Origin: Armatimonadota bacterium
GTDB taxonomy: Bacteria > Armatimonadota > Hebobacteria > CAIYQO01
DNA: 36,725 bases
NCBI GenBank assembly: GCA_020060775.1
Contig: JAGUZN010000309.1
Span: forward strand, 1 to 36,725
Direction of reading: 5' to 3'
The translations under genes and the position numbers were made by a program. The first letter of the stretch is position 1; each line of letters opens with the position of its first letter. This document shows positions 7,901-16,733 of this stretch, piece by piece. The notes under the pieces were generated by a model that saw nothing but the letters and a program-made list of their open reading frames with translations, did no database searches and was not told the origin of the DNA.

Positions 7901-9117
7901 TGGCATTCTTCCAGCAACTGGGGTGCGATATCACCACTGGCATTCGCCGCCTCGATGTCACCGAGGCTGAGCGTACTGCCTTTCAACAGCAGTTGGACAC
8001 CGCCTGGAATGCGTTCCAGCACGGACAATACTGGCGAGCGCGAACGGCTCTTTCCCACGCATCGGTGGTGGCCCTCTGTGCAAAACTGGCCGTCTGGCCC
8101 GACAATATGCTGGACCGACGTATGGGTCTGGGCCTGCTGCGTACCGAAAATCGTAACATCGACCAGCCCTCCGCCGTGCCCATGCTCGACGCCCAGGCGC
8201 TGGCCGGGATGCTGGTATCCAAACAGGATGTCCGCCTGGTCAGCAGCGCCACGTATCATCGCGATTGGACATCGAGTACCGTACTCGCCAGCGATACCGG
8301 GGTCATGGATTTTGAGATGCAGGTTGCCGTTCCCGGGCGCTACCGGCTTTCACTGGGGCATGTGGCCGATCACCATGGGGCCATAACCGTCTCGTTGGGC
8401 GGCAAGAACATGGCGGTCCTCGCGCAGACGAAGACGCCTAACCAGCCGGAGAGCACCGTCTTCCCTGTGGTGGAATTGCCGGGCGGTACGCTGCGCTTGC
8501 GTATCCGCGGCCAGGGCAGTTTCGGCCTGTACGGTGTCACGCTACAGCCAGTCTACCGCCCCATGCCGTCGCCGAACTGGATGACTATCGGCCCCTTCCC
8601 CACCGAGTGGTATGCTGGTGGCTCGCTCTCCCTGATGAAGGAAGCCCTGCAGCGCATTGATCCGCCTATGCAGGCGATCGACTTGCCCGGCGAATATGCC
8701 GGCGTGAAGAACACGATTCGTTGGAAGTACAGCGACGAGGTGCGCAGTGGCGTGCCGCATTTCGATGCGACGGCCGGCGTCAGCTTCCTGTACCGTGCCT
8801 ATGTGCAAGAGGGAGGCGTGTGCTACGCAACGACCACCATTACCTCGCCTGAAGAGCGTGACGCTGAAATTCTCATCGGCTGCGACTGGTGGGCTAATGC
8901 CTGGCTGAATGGCGAACTGCTGCAGACCGACCGTCCAGCAGCACAAGTCGAAGAGGATGGAGCCTACTTCAATGCCTGGCGTCCCCTCCTCGCGAAATGT
9001 CGCTTGAAAAAGGGCGTGAATACGCTGCTCGTGAAAACACACGGGGGGTCGGTCGCCAACTGGTTCACCTGTTATATCAGCGATCCGGGCGATCTCACCA
9101 TCACCCCGCGCCCCTGA
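4969..9117 (+). CDS. Giant secreted TIM-barrel glycosidase-like protein A
   Basis: Secreted protein of about 1382 aa, not assignable to a named GH family by eye. I start at 4969, where MRSIMLVGVILMLMHNTAYA forms a normal signal peptide and GGGAAGGGA (4951-4959) lies upstream. An ATG at 4906 with AAGGA is the alternative and would give a long basic n-region. After the signal come beta-rich domains (GWTEYDIDIPASGWFEL; later LLEVDYPDDDRRT near residue 350). A TIM-barrel-like core spans roughly residues 475-950, with YVRLCRYYGFNA, YVPELHLSG, WAWQGWNG and GYGDWTIAEF near residue 634, a layout known from carbohydrate-active enzymes. Candidate acidic residues exist (E in YVPELH, D in GYGDW), but catalysis is unproven. 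The C-terminal ~300 residues hold two further beta modules (GRYRLSLGHVADHHG; WMTIGPFPTEWY...DWWANAWLNGELL), probably carbohydrate-binding. It is the first gene after module 1 and is followed by its paralogue. Confidence 0.85.
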   Translation: MRSIMLVGVILMLMHNTAYAAESGVIHRSGWSYDRANMQWYRHLDAAMIQQKKAQGLINDMTGWTEYDIDIPASGWFELVLKGCAPEWGRDVYLDGKRIVTLGTSGPEDVVDGEAFKFTNIYLSQGKHAIKFRRLNYPGDLPGAFELRPASGKPAGCISASIVGHTIRRVGEKFTLSVTGGTTAPVTYDIIAVNALTTRETAVGTVRFPVTQQPITKTLTINCTAEGVFMLRARVNGQQLRPSDFRVAPLAVIDTRGAAAAPTEMTKTLIHDIDCVQQTNMGKPIVNGEGFWEATEPTRITTSKAGSYRESGDNTDPNLPHPPTLPSYRKFNSGFAYAIDVPQAQELYLLEVDYPDDDRRTANVFVLEPHPEMPCQLYGGYECGDWYELSHQMQTEQVLFWARGTTVRAAILSKNPGMRAAASRIRVYKIEGGLPDGPAMRTDGRLFMHWMEEPSRWLWHGLPPENMDPMAQDFIAMERYVRLCRYYGFNAVCPTEAIYQALSYHSDELEGWFAQPYDAVRIMALMCEKYDMRYVPELHLSGQEWFTKQVVEKLAPNPEDLYTTSRFGTSARDGGSLFSSSWNPLHPAIQEKYTRIIGELTDKLADSPAFGGVSSRLMAWAWQGWNGIPSLHWGYGDWTIAEFSKETGVKVPGEPTDPDRFEARFQFLTSPAMIEQWQGWRHARMLAYYQRLRDRLQVQQPYATLYLPYFGDAVSGMDLVFGTFSQTEHGALAEAGVELDALAEIPGICIMPSGLYGRRDLGDLVADARVADSITDPVKKQLGFAYERAFCFTNAYFEDQQQIPVHQLGLPDWAPSRNGGNNGAAEGAGRHVLEKLAYALADQDSTTLLQGGMGYTFGRAAEYREWLAEYAQLPRLPFTPLDTARDPVAVWYRACPDGFYFYAVNREPYEVNITLTLAKAKTIQALGASEQLALPQGRLTLALKPYQLRAFKAPRRAALVSAETHVPQDRIQRVKDRLAFFQQLGCDITTGIRRLDVTEAERTAFQQQLDTAWNAFQHGQYWRARTALSHASVVALCAKLAVWPDNMLDRRMGLGLLRTENRNIDQPSAVPMLDAQALAGMLVSKQDVRLVSSATYHRDWTSSTVLASDTGVMDFEMQVAVPGRYRLSLGHVADHHGAITVSLGGKNMAVLAQTKTPNQPESTVFPVVELPGGTLRLRIRGQGSFGLYGVTLQPVYRPMPSPNWMTIGPFPTEWYAGGSLSLMKEALQRIDPPMQAIDLPGEYAGVKNTIRWKYSDEVRSGVPHFDATAGVSFLYRAYVQEGGVCYATTTITSPEERDAEILIGCDWWANAWLNGELLQTDRPAAQVEEDGAYFNAWRPLLAKCRLKKGVNTLLVKTHGGSVANWFTCYISDPGDLTITPRP

Positions 9118-9132
9118 CAGGGTCGCATAGAG

Positions 9133-9176
9133 AGGGCCGCTTCCAGTGAAGCGGTCCCTGGCTTTTGGCTTTGGAG
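9133..9176 (+). other. Intercistronic hairpin and ribosome site
   Basis: AGGGCCGCTTC pairs with GAAGCGGTCCCT (9133-9159) through an 11-bp stem with one bulged T and a CAGT loop, followed by GGCTTTTGGCTTT. It is terminator-like but with a broken T-run. It sits in the 66-nt gap between the two paralogous giant genes. It may lower expression of the second gene or stabilise the upstream message. GGAG (9173-9176) is the ribosome site for the second gene. Confidence 0.45.
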
Positions 9177-9183
9177 CAAAAAG

Positions 9184-12100
9184 ATGTCCAGCTACCTGCA
9201 TCCCCTCGTCATTGCGCTGCTGTGCACAGTGATGTTGCCCGCATTCGCCGAAACCTTGACCGTGCAACGCAATGGATGGGATTGGGATCGCGCCGACATT
9301 ATCTGGTATAGCGGCAACGCGCCGGAGCAGCGGCAGGGCGCCATCAAAGACATGAATGGCTGGGCGGAATATGACTTCACCGTACCCGTCACCGGCTGGT
9401 ACGAGTTATTTCTCAAGGGCGGTGTGCCCCATTGGGAGCGCCATCTCTTCCTGGATGGTAAGTTGCTGTACTTCGGCCATTCGGTAGAGGAGGATGCCGA
9501 AGCGCCGGGAACCTTCAACCAGAGCGTCAAAGAGATCAACTTGCCGCTGACCGCGGGAAAACATACTCTGCGCATCCAACGTTTGAACTTCCCCGGGTGC
9601 TTGCCCACGGGCTGGGAGTTGCGCGCTGCCGAGGGTCGGCCGGCCGGCAGCATTGTGGCCGTGATGGATGAGCACAACATCCGACGGGTGGGCGAGCGCC
9701 TCACCATCACGATCACCGGGGGAACGACCGAACCGACTGAGTACGAACTGGTGGCGAAACACCTGACCACCGGAGAACTCACTCCGGTCGGCGCCGTCGC
9801 ATTTCCTGCTGGCAAGGGATTTTTCACTAAAACTGTCTCTATCCCCTGTCCCAGCCCTGGTATCTTTCACCTGTTAGCCCGAGTCGACGGCACGCTGTTG
9901 CGCCCGGCGGACTTGCATGCGGGGCAGTACACGATCATCGACACCCGCCCCCAGGCTCGCTCCACCGAACCATTGCAGAAGACATTGGTTGTCGAGATTG
10001 ATTATTGTGAAGAACGCACGGAAGGCTTCTGGGAGAAGGATGGCAAGAGCACGGTCGTGAACATGCCATTCGGCAAGTACCGCGAATCGTCCGGCAACGG
10101 ATCAAGTGAGCACTGGGCCACGGATGGCTTCTCCTACAGCTTCGATTTACCTGATGCCAGAGGCCCTTACCTGCTCGAGGTCGATTACCCCGATGACGAC
10201 CGGCGGACCATGGGCTTCTGGGTGAATGATCAGGTGCCCGTCCATCTCGACATGGGCGCCGTGATGACCGGCGGGGTCGACACGGGCGATCATTACCGCC
10301 TCTCCCATCAGATGAAGACCCACCAGGCCTTCTTTTACCCGCGCAATGCGAAGAATTGCCTCATCGCCGTGGTCAACCTTAACCATGGGATGAAAGCTGC
10401 CGCGTCGCGCATGCGCATCTACAAAATCGATGGCCCGCTGCCGGATGGGCCGCCCAACCGTCCCGGCGGTCGGCGTATGGGGTACTACTTTGAAGAGCCC
10501 AGCCGCTGGCTACGGCAGTTTGGCGCCTCTTCACAGGATATCGGACAGCATATCCTCACGTTGGAGCGGTGGGCTGAGATGTGCCGGTATACCGGCGCCA
10601 ATCTCTGGTTCCCCACTGTCAATGTCTATCAGGGCAATGCCTACCCCTCCCAGGTGCTGGAGGGGTACTTCATCAGCCACTTTGACCAGACGCGCCTGAC
10701 CGCGCTCATCGCCGAAAAGCACGATATCGCCTATATTCCGGAATTGCATATCTCCGGCAATGCCTGGTTCGACACGCGCATCATGCGCCGTGGAAGCCCG
10801 GAGGCCGACGCCTGGATGCTACGGGACAAGGAAGGCAACACCGGCCCATACAACGCACTGCACCCCTTCGTGCAGGATAAGTATTTGGCCATTGTTGGGG
10901 AACTGGCAGATCGGCTGGCGGGCTACCCCGCGTTCCACGGTATCTCATCACGTCTCATGGCCGCATGGCAATGGCAGGGATGGAACGCGCTCCCCGGCCT
11001 CAATTGGGGATATGATGATTGGACCGTGGCCGAATTCTCCCGGGAAACCGGCATTGTCGTACCCGGGAACGCTGATGAGCCCCAACGCTTCCGGCAGCGA
11101 TTCGACTATCTGACTGGTCCGGCTCGGGAACGGTGGGTGTCCTGGCGGTGTGGAAAAATTCTCAACTATCACCGCCGCTTACGCGACCGCATTCGCCAGG
11201 CGAGCCCACACGCCGCTCTCTACATCACCTACTTTACCGAACCGATGCGCGACGCGATGCTTGCCAGTACTGAGCGAGAGAAAATAATTGAGATGGGCAT
11301 CGACCCGGATAGCTATGCCCAGGAACGCGGCATCGTCATCTTGCCCTCTACCCCCTACGGACGGCGTTACTCAACCCCGATAATGGATGCGGCCATCACC
11401 GAAGGGATGGGAAACCCACTGTTCACCTCACTGGGCATGCTGGGCGATCGCGGGTTCGGGGTGTATGCCTCGTACTTTGAACCGTTCGCATCATTCGATT
11501 GGAAGCCGTTTGGGGCGACAACGCCCGGCATCAGCTTCGATTCCTGCCTTCCCACAGGCCGTCATGAACTGGAACTGTATGCCACATTGCTGGCCGACTG
11601 CGACTACAGCACCATCACGAACGGCGGCAACGGCTATGTCTATGGCTCCCAGCAATATCTCGGGGAGTTCCTGGCGGAATACAAAGCGTTGCCCGCCCTC
11701 CCGTTCACGCCGCTCCCCGGGGGGCGTGACCCGGTAGCGATCTGGTACCGGCAGTGCGACGACGGCTTCTACTGGTACGCTGTCAACCGCGAACCCTTCC
11801 CGGTGAAGACCGCACTGACCTTTGTCAACGTGAAGAAGCTGTTTGCGGCCGCCACCGGGCAACAGGTGAAATTGACGGGTAATACGCTGACGCTCGATCT
11901 GCAACCTTACCAATTGCGCGCATTCAAAGCACTCGGCACGCCGAGGATCACCCGGTGCGTGACGCGCGTGCCCGACGAGGAAATACAACATCTGCACGAA
12001 CAGATGGCATTCGCTGTGGGATTGGCCAAACGACTGCAACGACGTGAGGTGGCTCCAGACATGTCGCAAGCGCAGGTCGATGCCTGCCTGCAATTGATCA

Positions 12101-14085
12101 CCGAGGCGCAACAGGCTCTGGCCGAGGGGCGAACCTGGCGTGCGCGCACAAACCTGGAGCGGCAGGATCTGGTGCGTCTATATGACCTGGTTGGCGCCTA
12201 TCCGCCCGGATTGCACCATCGCCGGGTGGCCCGTGGCTTGCCCAAAACAGCACGAGATGCGCCGGCATTGGAATTCGCGGGGGAGCAGGAGATGATCGGC
12301 GATGCGCGAGGGAAACTCTCCACCGTGAAGGATCTGGCGGTCGCCCCTGATGGTTCACTCTGGGTCGCCTCGCCGGAACAAACGATCTGTCTGGCTCCTG
12401 ACGGCACCTACAACAAAACGCTGGCGTTGTTGCAGCCGATGATTCCAGATAACGGCGATCCCTGGTCGCCACCGTTGCGAGCGCCGTATCCCCAGTTGGT
12501 CGAAGGGCTGCGGGTGCTCCCCGATGGCCGACTCGCGTCACTTGCCCACAATGGGCTGTTGCTGTTCCATGAACCCGATACCGGGCGCGTCCTTCCATTG
12601 GCCACCGGCAACGACGTGCCCTTGCCTGGCAACACCTCCTGGCACCTGGCAACGGACGTGAAGGGACACCTCTACGTTGCCTGCTCCGCTCCCCCATCAG
12701 CGGTCGGCGTCTGGAAATTCCAGCCCGATGGTACAGGGGCATTCAGCTTCGGCGGCGACGTTCCGACGAACCGTCTCTGCACATATGCGGTGTCGGGCAT
12801 CGCGGTGGATGCCGCCGGCCGCATCTACGTTAGCGATCAGAGCCGTAAGCGCATCGTGGTCTACGATGCCGCTGGCACCCAACTGGCCGAAACGCCCTGC
12901 CCTGCCGGCCATAGCCCTGGGCGATTGGCAGTGACCGCTGATGGGGGCCTCCTGTTCGTCACTACGCGTAATGGTGAAATCGCCGCCTATCGGCATGCGG
13001 AGCATCATGCACTGAGCCTGCTATGGGTGCAGCCGGTCGGTGCAGCGGTGACAGCCCTTGCGGTGAACCATCGGCATGAGCTGGTGCTCGGTCTCGAGAC
13101 CCCGCTAAACGAGGCATTGGTCCTCATCTGCCGGGTTGGGCATAACGGGTTAACCATCGCACATACGGCCGTTCCCCCTCTTGCCGCTGATTATCCGCGC
13201 TATCTACGAGAACGCACGCAACTGAAAACGTATGACGGCAAGGTCTACTATTTATGTGAGAACAAGCTGGTGCGCGTTACCCCGGGAACGCCGGATATCG
13301 TCGAAGTGGCCTGTGACCCCGGCGTGCGCGAGGTACGTTCCTTTGCCTTCGATCAGGCGGGGAATTTATTTCTCGGCTCCGTGTCAGGCCCCACCGGCCG
13401 CCGTGGTGAATACGTCTACCGCTGCCAGAAAACGGCAGCAGGGTGGGCTTCACCCGTCTCGGTCAGTGGCGAGAGCCCCCTTCATGCCGATGCCCATGCG
13501 ATCATCCCCTATGATGTGGCGGTCGATCACTGTGACCGAATTATCGTGCGCTGGATGGAGGACGGCAATTGGCCGCACTTGCGTGTCTATACGCGCGAAC
13601 CAGACGGCACGATGCACAAATTCGCCGATGCCGGCGAAGGCGCAAGCGCGCGCGGGCCATGGTTTGGCTTCTATGGCCTGCACGTCGATGCGATGGGCAA
13701 CAGCTATGTTGCCGGCGGCCCTGCACGTTCGATCACCAGTCTGACGCCGGATGGCGCGATACGCTGGCAACATCGCGGTCAGCGCCATCAGGGCCCGGGC
13801 ATACTGCCCCTTCGCGGCCCCCAGGCGGTCACCACTGATCGGCAGGGACGGGCCTGGGTGGCGGATACTGATGCTTCGCGCATCCTGTGCTTTGATTCCC
13901 AGGGGCACTATCTCGCCGCCTTCGGGGCCTTCGCCGCACTCGACGCCCGTGATGGTCACCATTTCAGTTTTCCGACCGGCATTGCCGCCGTCACTGACGC
14001 CCGGGGCCATGAGTGGTTGTATATTGCCGACCCGGGAAATCATCGTTTGCTGAAATACCGGATCAACGCTGCCGCCGCGCAGTGA
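9184..14085 (+). CDS. Giant secreted TIM-barrel protein B with C-terminal beta-propeller
   Basis: Secreted paralogue of the preceding gene, 1633 aa. It starts ATG at 9184 with GGAG 7 nt upstream and a clear signal peptide (MSSYLHPLVIALLCTVMLPAFA). The first ~1030 residues follow protein A in order: GWAEYDFTVPVTGWYEL, LLEVDYPDDDRRT (near 330), EEPSRWL, WQWQGWNALPGLNWGYDDWTVAEFS (Trp at 608 in WGYDD), DPVAIWYRQCDDGFYWYAVNREPF and YQLRAFKA. After about residue 1045 the sequence changes entirely to repeated blades of the NHL/SMP-30 type: LAVAPDGSLWVA, GIAVDAAGRIYVSDQSRKRIVVYD, LHVDAMGNSYVAGG, AVTTDRQGRAWVADTDASRILCFD and YIADPGNHRLLKYR, consistent with a six-bladed propeller. Such propellers bind ligands or scaffolds, and some are hydrolytic; the role here is unknown. 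Probably co-transcribed with protein A and acting outside the cytoplasm on the same glycan. Confidence 0.87.
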   Translation: MSSYLHPLVIALLCTVMLPAFAETLTVQRNGWDWDRADIIWYSGNAPEQRQGAIKDMNGWAEYDFTVPVTGWYELFLKGGVPHWERHLFLDGKLLYFGHSVEEDAEAPGTFNQSVKEINLPLTAGKHTLRIQRLNFPGCLPTGWELRAAEGRPAGSIVAVMDEHNIRRVGERLTITITGGTTEPTEYELVAKHLTTGELTPVGAVAFPAGKGFFTKTVSIPCPSPGIFHLLARVDGTLLRPADLHAGQYTIIDTRPQARSTEPLQKTLVVEIDYCEERTEGFWEKDGKSTVVNMPFGKYRESSGNGSSEHWATDGFSYSFDLPDARGPYLLEVDYPDDDRRTMGFWVNDQVPVHLDMGAVMTGGVDTGDHYRLSHQMKTHQAFFYPRNAKNCLIAVVNLNHGMKAAASRMRIYKIDGPLPDGPPNRPGGRRMGYYFEEPSRWLRQFGASSQDIGQHILTLERWAEMCRYTGANLWFPTVNVYQGNAYPSQVLEGYFISHFDQTRLTALIAEKHDIAYIPELHISGNAWFDTRIMRRGSPEADAWMLRDKEGNTGPYNALHPFVQDKYLAIVGELADRLAGYPAFHGISSRLMAAWQWQGWNALPGLNWGYDDWTVAEFSRETGIVVPGNADEPQRFRQRFDYLTGPARERWVSWRCGKILNYHRRLRDRIRQASPHAALYITYFTEPMRDAMLASTEREKIIEMGIDPDSYAQERGIVILPSTPYGRRYSTPIMDAAITEGMGNPLFTSLGMLGDRGFGVYASYFEPFASFDWKPFGATTPGISFDSCLPTGRHELELYATLLADCDYSTITNGGNGYVYGSQQYLGEFLAEYKALPALPFTPLPGGRDPVAIWYRQCDDGFYWYAVNREPFPVKTALTFVNVKKLFAAATGQQVKLTGNTLTLDLQPYQLRAFKALGTPRITRCVTRVPDEEIQHLHEQMAFAVGLAKRLQRREVAPDMSQAQVDACLQLITEAQQALAEGRTWRARTNLERQDLVRLYDLVGAYPPGLHHRRVARGLPKTARDAPALEFAGEQEMIGDARGKLSTVKDLAVAPDGSLWVASPEQTICLAPDGTYNKTLALLQPMIPDNGDPWSPPLRAPYPQLVEGLRVLPDGRLASLAHNGLLLFHEPDTGRVLPLATGNDVPLPGNTSWHLATDVKGHLYVACSAPPSAVGVWKFQPDGTGAFSFGGDVPTNRLCTYAVSGIAVDAAGRIYVSDQSRKRIVVYDAAGTQLAETPCPAGHSPGRLAVTADGGLLFVTTRNGEIAAYRHAEHHALSLLWVQPVGAAVTALAVNHRHELVLGLETPLNEALVLICRVGHNGLTIAHTAVPPLAADYPRYLRERTQLKTYDGKVYYLCENKLVRVTPGTPDIVEVACDPGVREVRSFAFDQAGNLFLGSVSGPTGRRGEYVYRCQKTAAGWASPVSVSGESPLHADAHAIIPYDVAVDHCDRIIVRWMEDGNWPHLRVYTREPDGTMHKFADAGEGASARGPWFGFYGLHVDAMGNSYVAGGPARSITSLTPDGAIRWQHRGQRHQGPGILPLRGPQAVTTDRQGRAWVADTDASRILCFDSQGHYLAAFGAFAALDARDGHHFSFPTGIAAVTDARGHEWLYIADPGNHRLLKYRINAAAAQ

Positions 14086-14121
14086 GCACCATCAACCATA
14101 GGCTTTCTGAGGCACAGAATC

Positions 14122-14188
14122 CGTGTTACGCGTAACACGATAAATACCCCCTGACGCCCTTGACGCATACAGGGTGGGCCCATACTAT
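14122..14188 (+). promoter_or_regulatory. Operator-promoter module 2
   Basis: CGTGTTACGCGTAACACG (14122-14139) is a perfect 18-bp palindrome with a central CpG, the usual form of LacI-family operators. Exactly 22 bp after its 14-bp core (14124-14137) is TTGACG (14160-14165), then 17 bp, then TACTAT (14183-14188). The transcription start would be near 14195, about 54 nt before the pseudopilin gene. This is the best-conserved of the four operators. Confidence 0.8.
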
Positions 14189-14248
14189 GGAAAAGCAGAG
14201 AATTCATGTCTCCGAGTATCTTGTTTTCAACGAAAGGAGTATACCACC

Positions 14249-15505
14249 ATGCGATACCGCCCAGTCTCGGCTAAGCGTCCAGTAAGCCATTCGGGATTTA
14301 CCCTGATTGAGTTGCTCGTCGTAATCGCCATCATTGCTATTCTGGCAGCAATTCTCTTCCCGGTGTTTGCCAAAGCCCGGGAGAAGGCCCGGCAATCGAG
14401 CTGCTTGAACAACCAGCGGCAGATCGCCGTGGCCATCCTCATGTGGGCGCAGGACCACGACGAGATGCTGCCCGACTCCTCCAATGTCTGGCCGGAGATC
14501 AATGTCGACCGCAACATTCTCATGTGCCCCACCAAGGGCAAGAAGGTCGCCAACGCCTACATCTACAACAATTGGTGTTCCAGTAAATCGCTGGGAGAGA
14601 TCGAAGAGCCGACCGACACCATGCTCACCGCCGACGGCCAGCACGCGGCAACGACCAGTCCACTCACCTTTGATAACGTCGGCTACACCTTCTTCGATGT
14701 CGATCTTCGCCACAGCAACAAGGCGGTTGCGACCTATGTCGACGGGCACGTGGCGATCAGCGACACCCTCTACGAGTCCTTTGCCTTTGTTGAAGACTTC
14801 TCCTCGTTCGTCAATGGCACCGGAAACACCCTTGACTTCGTCAATGGAGCACTGATCAACGACTGGACTGCTCGCGTAGGAACGCTCTGGAAAGTACAAC
14901 GATTCAATAATAACATGATGCTCGTGCGCGAGACGGATTTCCCAAACATCTGGGACAATCTTGGCAAGGCGCATGACCAACCAGTAGGGCAGGCTACCCA
15001 TATTGAGCTCTCCTTCAACTGCACACTCTCGGGGAACTATGCCACGGCGCTTATCTGGTTTGCGGATGCTTCGCAAAACGGCTACGGCCTCTATGTCACA
15101 TTCGTGAATTACAATTACATACGTATTGCGAAACTGCGCAACAGCACCACCGGCTTCGGCACAATCCCGGGATGGCCTGACCAGTGGGGCGAACAGTATC
15201 CCACGCCTCCGGCAGAGGCAGTGCAGTGCGGTCTTCAGAATACTGACACGATCGTCTATCATTTGCGTCTCGAACCTGACGGTGGCAACGTCAAGGCGAC
15301 GGCATGGTACACCGGAAGTAAAGGATTTAACGAGTATTTCGGCGATAAGTCGTATACCAATCCCGCCCTGACGTGGACAGATGATGGAACGACGTTCGGC
15401 TCCGCCATTTCGCTGGGTTCACTCACGCACATCGGCGTAACGGCACAGAATGCAGGAAGTAGTGCCATTGCACGTATCGATAACGTGCGTGCGATGGCCT
15501 GGTAA
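14249..15505 (+). CDS. Pseudopilin fused to a lectin-like beta module
   Basis: 418-aa type II secretion/type IV pilin-like protein. The start at 14249 has AAAGGAG (14233-14239) 9 nt upstream. The leader ends in HSG and is followed by [29 protein letters not shown], the class III prepilin signal and assembly helix, with Glu at +5 (cleavage by prepilin peptidase after the Gly). The globular part resembles the DUF1559/SBP_bac_10-like prepilins and holds an exact H-x9-DG motif ([12 protein letters not shown]), which in that family usually lies close to the C-terminus. Here about 230 more residues follow, from [11 protein letters not shown] to VRAMAW, beta-rich and homologous to the next gene's product. 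The fusion suggests a pilus-like fibre or secretion pseudopilus that displays a glycan-binding or glycan-processing domain. It has its own operator-promoter module. The fold of the C-terminal module is inferred, not shown. Confidence 0.88.
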   Translation: MRYRPVSAKRPVSHSGFTLIELLVVIAIIAILAAILFPVFAKAREKARQSSCLNNQRQIAVAILMWAQDHDEMLPDSSNVWPEINVDRNILMCPTKGKKVANAYIYNNWCSSKSLGEIEEPTDTMLTADGQHAATTSPLTFDNVGYTFFDVDLRHSNKAVATYVDGHVAISDTLYESFAFVEDFSSFVNGTGNTLDFVNGALINDWTARVGTLWKVQRFNNNMMLVRETDFPNIWDNLGKAHDQPVGQATHIELSFNCTLSGNYATALIWFADASQNGYGLYVTFVNYNYIRIAKLRNSTTGFGTIPGWPDQWGEQYPTPPAEAVQCGLQNTDTIVYHLRLEPDGGNVKATAWYTGSKGFNEYFGDKSYTNPALTWTDDGTTFGSAISLGSLTHIGVTAQNAGSSAIARIDNVRAMAW

Positions 15506-15536
15506 ACTGGCGCAAGCCCTATCGCCGGCAACACCC

Positions 15537-15577
15537 CCAGGGCGATGTCTCACATGCACATGTGGATGTCGCCCTGG
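15537..15577 (+). terminator. Hairpin after the pseudopilin gene
   Basis: CCAGGGCGA (15537-15545) pairs with TCGCCCTGG (15569-15577), and the loop contains a further CACATG/CATGTG pairing. There is no T-run after the stem, so it is either a weak terminator or an mRNA-end stabiliser. It separates the pseudopilin gene from the next operator-promoter module. Confidence 0.5.
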
Positions 15578-15612
15578 ACTCGTATTGTGGTAAGCGATCG
15601 TAAGGGGTAAAA

Positions 15613-15680
15613 GCTGTTACGCATAACATCCTTGCAGCGTACAGAGTGCCTTGACGCTCGATATGCCTGCTCAGTAGTAT
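15613..15680 (+). promoter_or_regulatory. Operator-promoter module 3
   Basis: TGTTACGCATAACA lies at 15615-15628. After exactly 22 bp comes TTGACG (15651-15656), then 18 bp later TAGTAT (15675-15680). The predicted start near 15687 is about 44 nt before the secreted lectin-like gene. The genes to 22829 follow on the same strand with short gaps, so they may all depend on this module. Confidence 0.75.
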
Positions 15681-15730
15681 GGTTCCGGGAGCCAGGCTCC
15701 CATCACTCGTGAGCGCGAAAGAGGTATAAG

Positions 15731-16594
15731 ATGATCCGACAACATGCAGTATCTTTCCTGTTGTCCTCGATACATCGACTGGCCTGCCTTGCAAATGTAG
15801 CCCTCCTGTGTGCCGGTATGGCGATAGCCCTCCCGGTGATAGCGGGAGAAGCGCCCAAAGAGGCGGCAACGTTCGTCGAGGAGTTTTCGTTGCTCGTCAA
15901 CGGTGCTGATGGCACAATGGCAGGCCAGGGGGCGAAACGCAATGGCTGGTCCGTCCGCGTCGGAGAATATTGGAAAGTCAACACCGACAAAGACAACTTA
16001 GTGCTTTCACGCGTGATGAATCACGTGAGCTACTGGGACAATCTGGGTAAGGCCCATGGCCTGCCCGTGGGGAAAGCGACGCATCTGGAACTCTCCTTTG
16101 ATTGCGCCCTCTCAGGAAACTTTGCTTCAGCGCTCGTGTGGTTTGCCGATACGACCCAGAACGGTTATGGCATCACCGCCAGTTACATTAACTACGACTA
16201 CGCCCGCATCGCGAAACTCCGCGGCAGCATCACCGGCTTCGGCACGATTCCCGAGTGGACACACCAATGGGGCGACCAATACCCCGCGCCTCCGGCGGAA
16301 GCCGTGCAGTGCGGCCTGCACAATAAAAACATGATCACCTACCATATGCGCCTCGAACAAGAGGCGGCAGGCCAACCGGTCAGGGTGACTTTCTGGTTTA
16401 CCGGAAGCGCCGTCCTCAACAACGAACTCTTCAAGGACCAGTCCTACGATCAACCGGCAGTGACGTGGACCGACGATGGCACGGCCATCGGCAAAGTGAT
16501 TGATCTGCGCACGTTAACCCATATCGGCATAACAGCCCAGAATACCCCCGAGGGCGATGTGCGCCTCGATAACATTCGCGTCAAAGCCTGGTAA
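15731..16594 (+). CDS. Secreted lectin-like beta-domain protein
   Basis: 287-aa exported protein. The N-terminus has a long signal peptide (hydrophobic LANVALLCAGMAIALPVIAG, cleavage probably around residue 39-41). An A/G-rich GAAAGAGG lies 6-13 nt before the ATG. The mature part matches the C-terminal half of the pseudopilin product nearly along its whole length: [77 protein letters not shown] and ending LDNIRVKAW. This looks like a concanavalin/LamG-type jelly roll, the type used for glycan binding or GH16-like catalysis. I see no GH16 ExDxxE motif, so binding is more likely than hydrolysis. It is either a soluble partner of the pilin-borne copy or its evolutionary source. Exact family not recognised. 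Confidence 0.8.
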   Translation: MIRQHAVSFLLSSIHRLACLANVALLCAGMAIALPVIAGEAPKEAATFVEEFSLLVNGADGTMAGQGAKRNGWSVRVGEYWKVNTDKDNLVLSRVMNHVSYWDNLGKAHGLPVGKATHLELSFDCALSGNFASALVWFADTTQNGYGITASYINYDYARIAKLRGSITGFGTIPEWTHQWGDQYPAPPAEAVQCGLHNKNMITYHMRLEQEAAGQPVRVTFWFTGSAVLNNELFKDQSYDQPAVTWTDDGTAIGKVIDLRTLTHIGITAQNTPEGDVRLDNIRVKAW

Positions 16595-16625
16595 GCGATC
16601 ACGCCTTACGTACAGTGCATGCCCT

Positions 16626-16664
16626 GCGAGAGACTCCCCCTGCTGACGAGGAGTAAGGTCTCGC
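16626..16664 (+). other. Intergenic hairpin
   Basis: GCGAGA (16626-16631) pairs with TCTCGC (16659-16664), with an inner CTCC/GGAG helix. No T-run follows. It lies between the gene for the secreted lectin-like protein and the first intracellular enzyme gene, where a partial transcription stop or processing site could set different expression levels. Confidence 0.35.
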
Positions 16665-16733
16665 GCGCATCGTTGGCGCCTATCACCATGACACCGGCTC
16701 GACCGCCGGATGAGTAGCATCATAGGAGTAACC

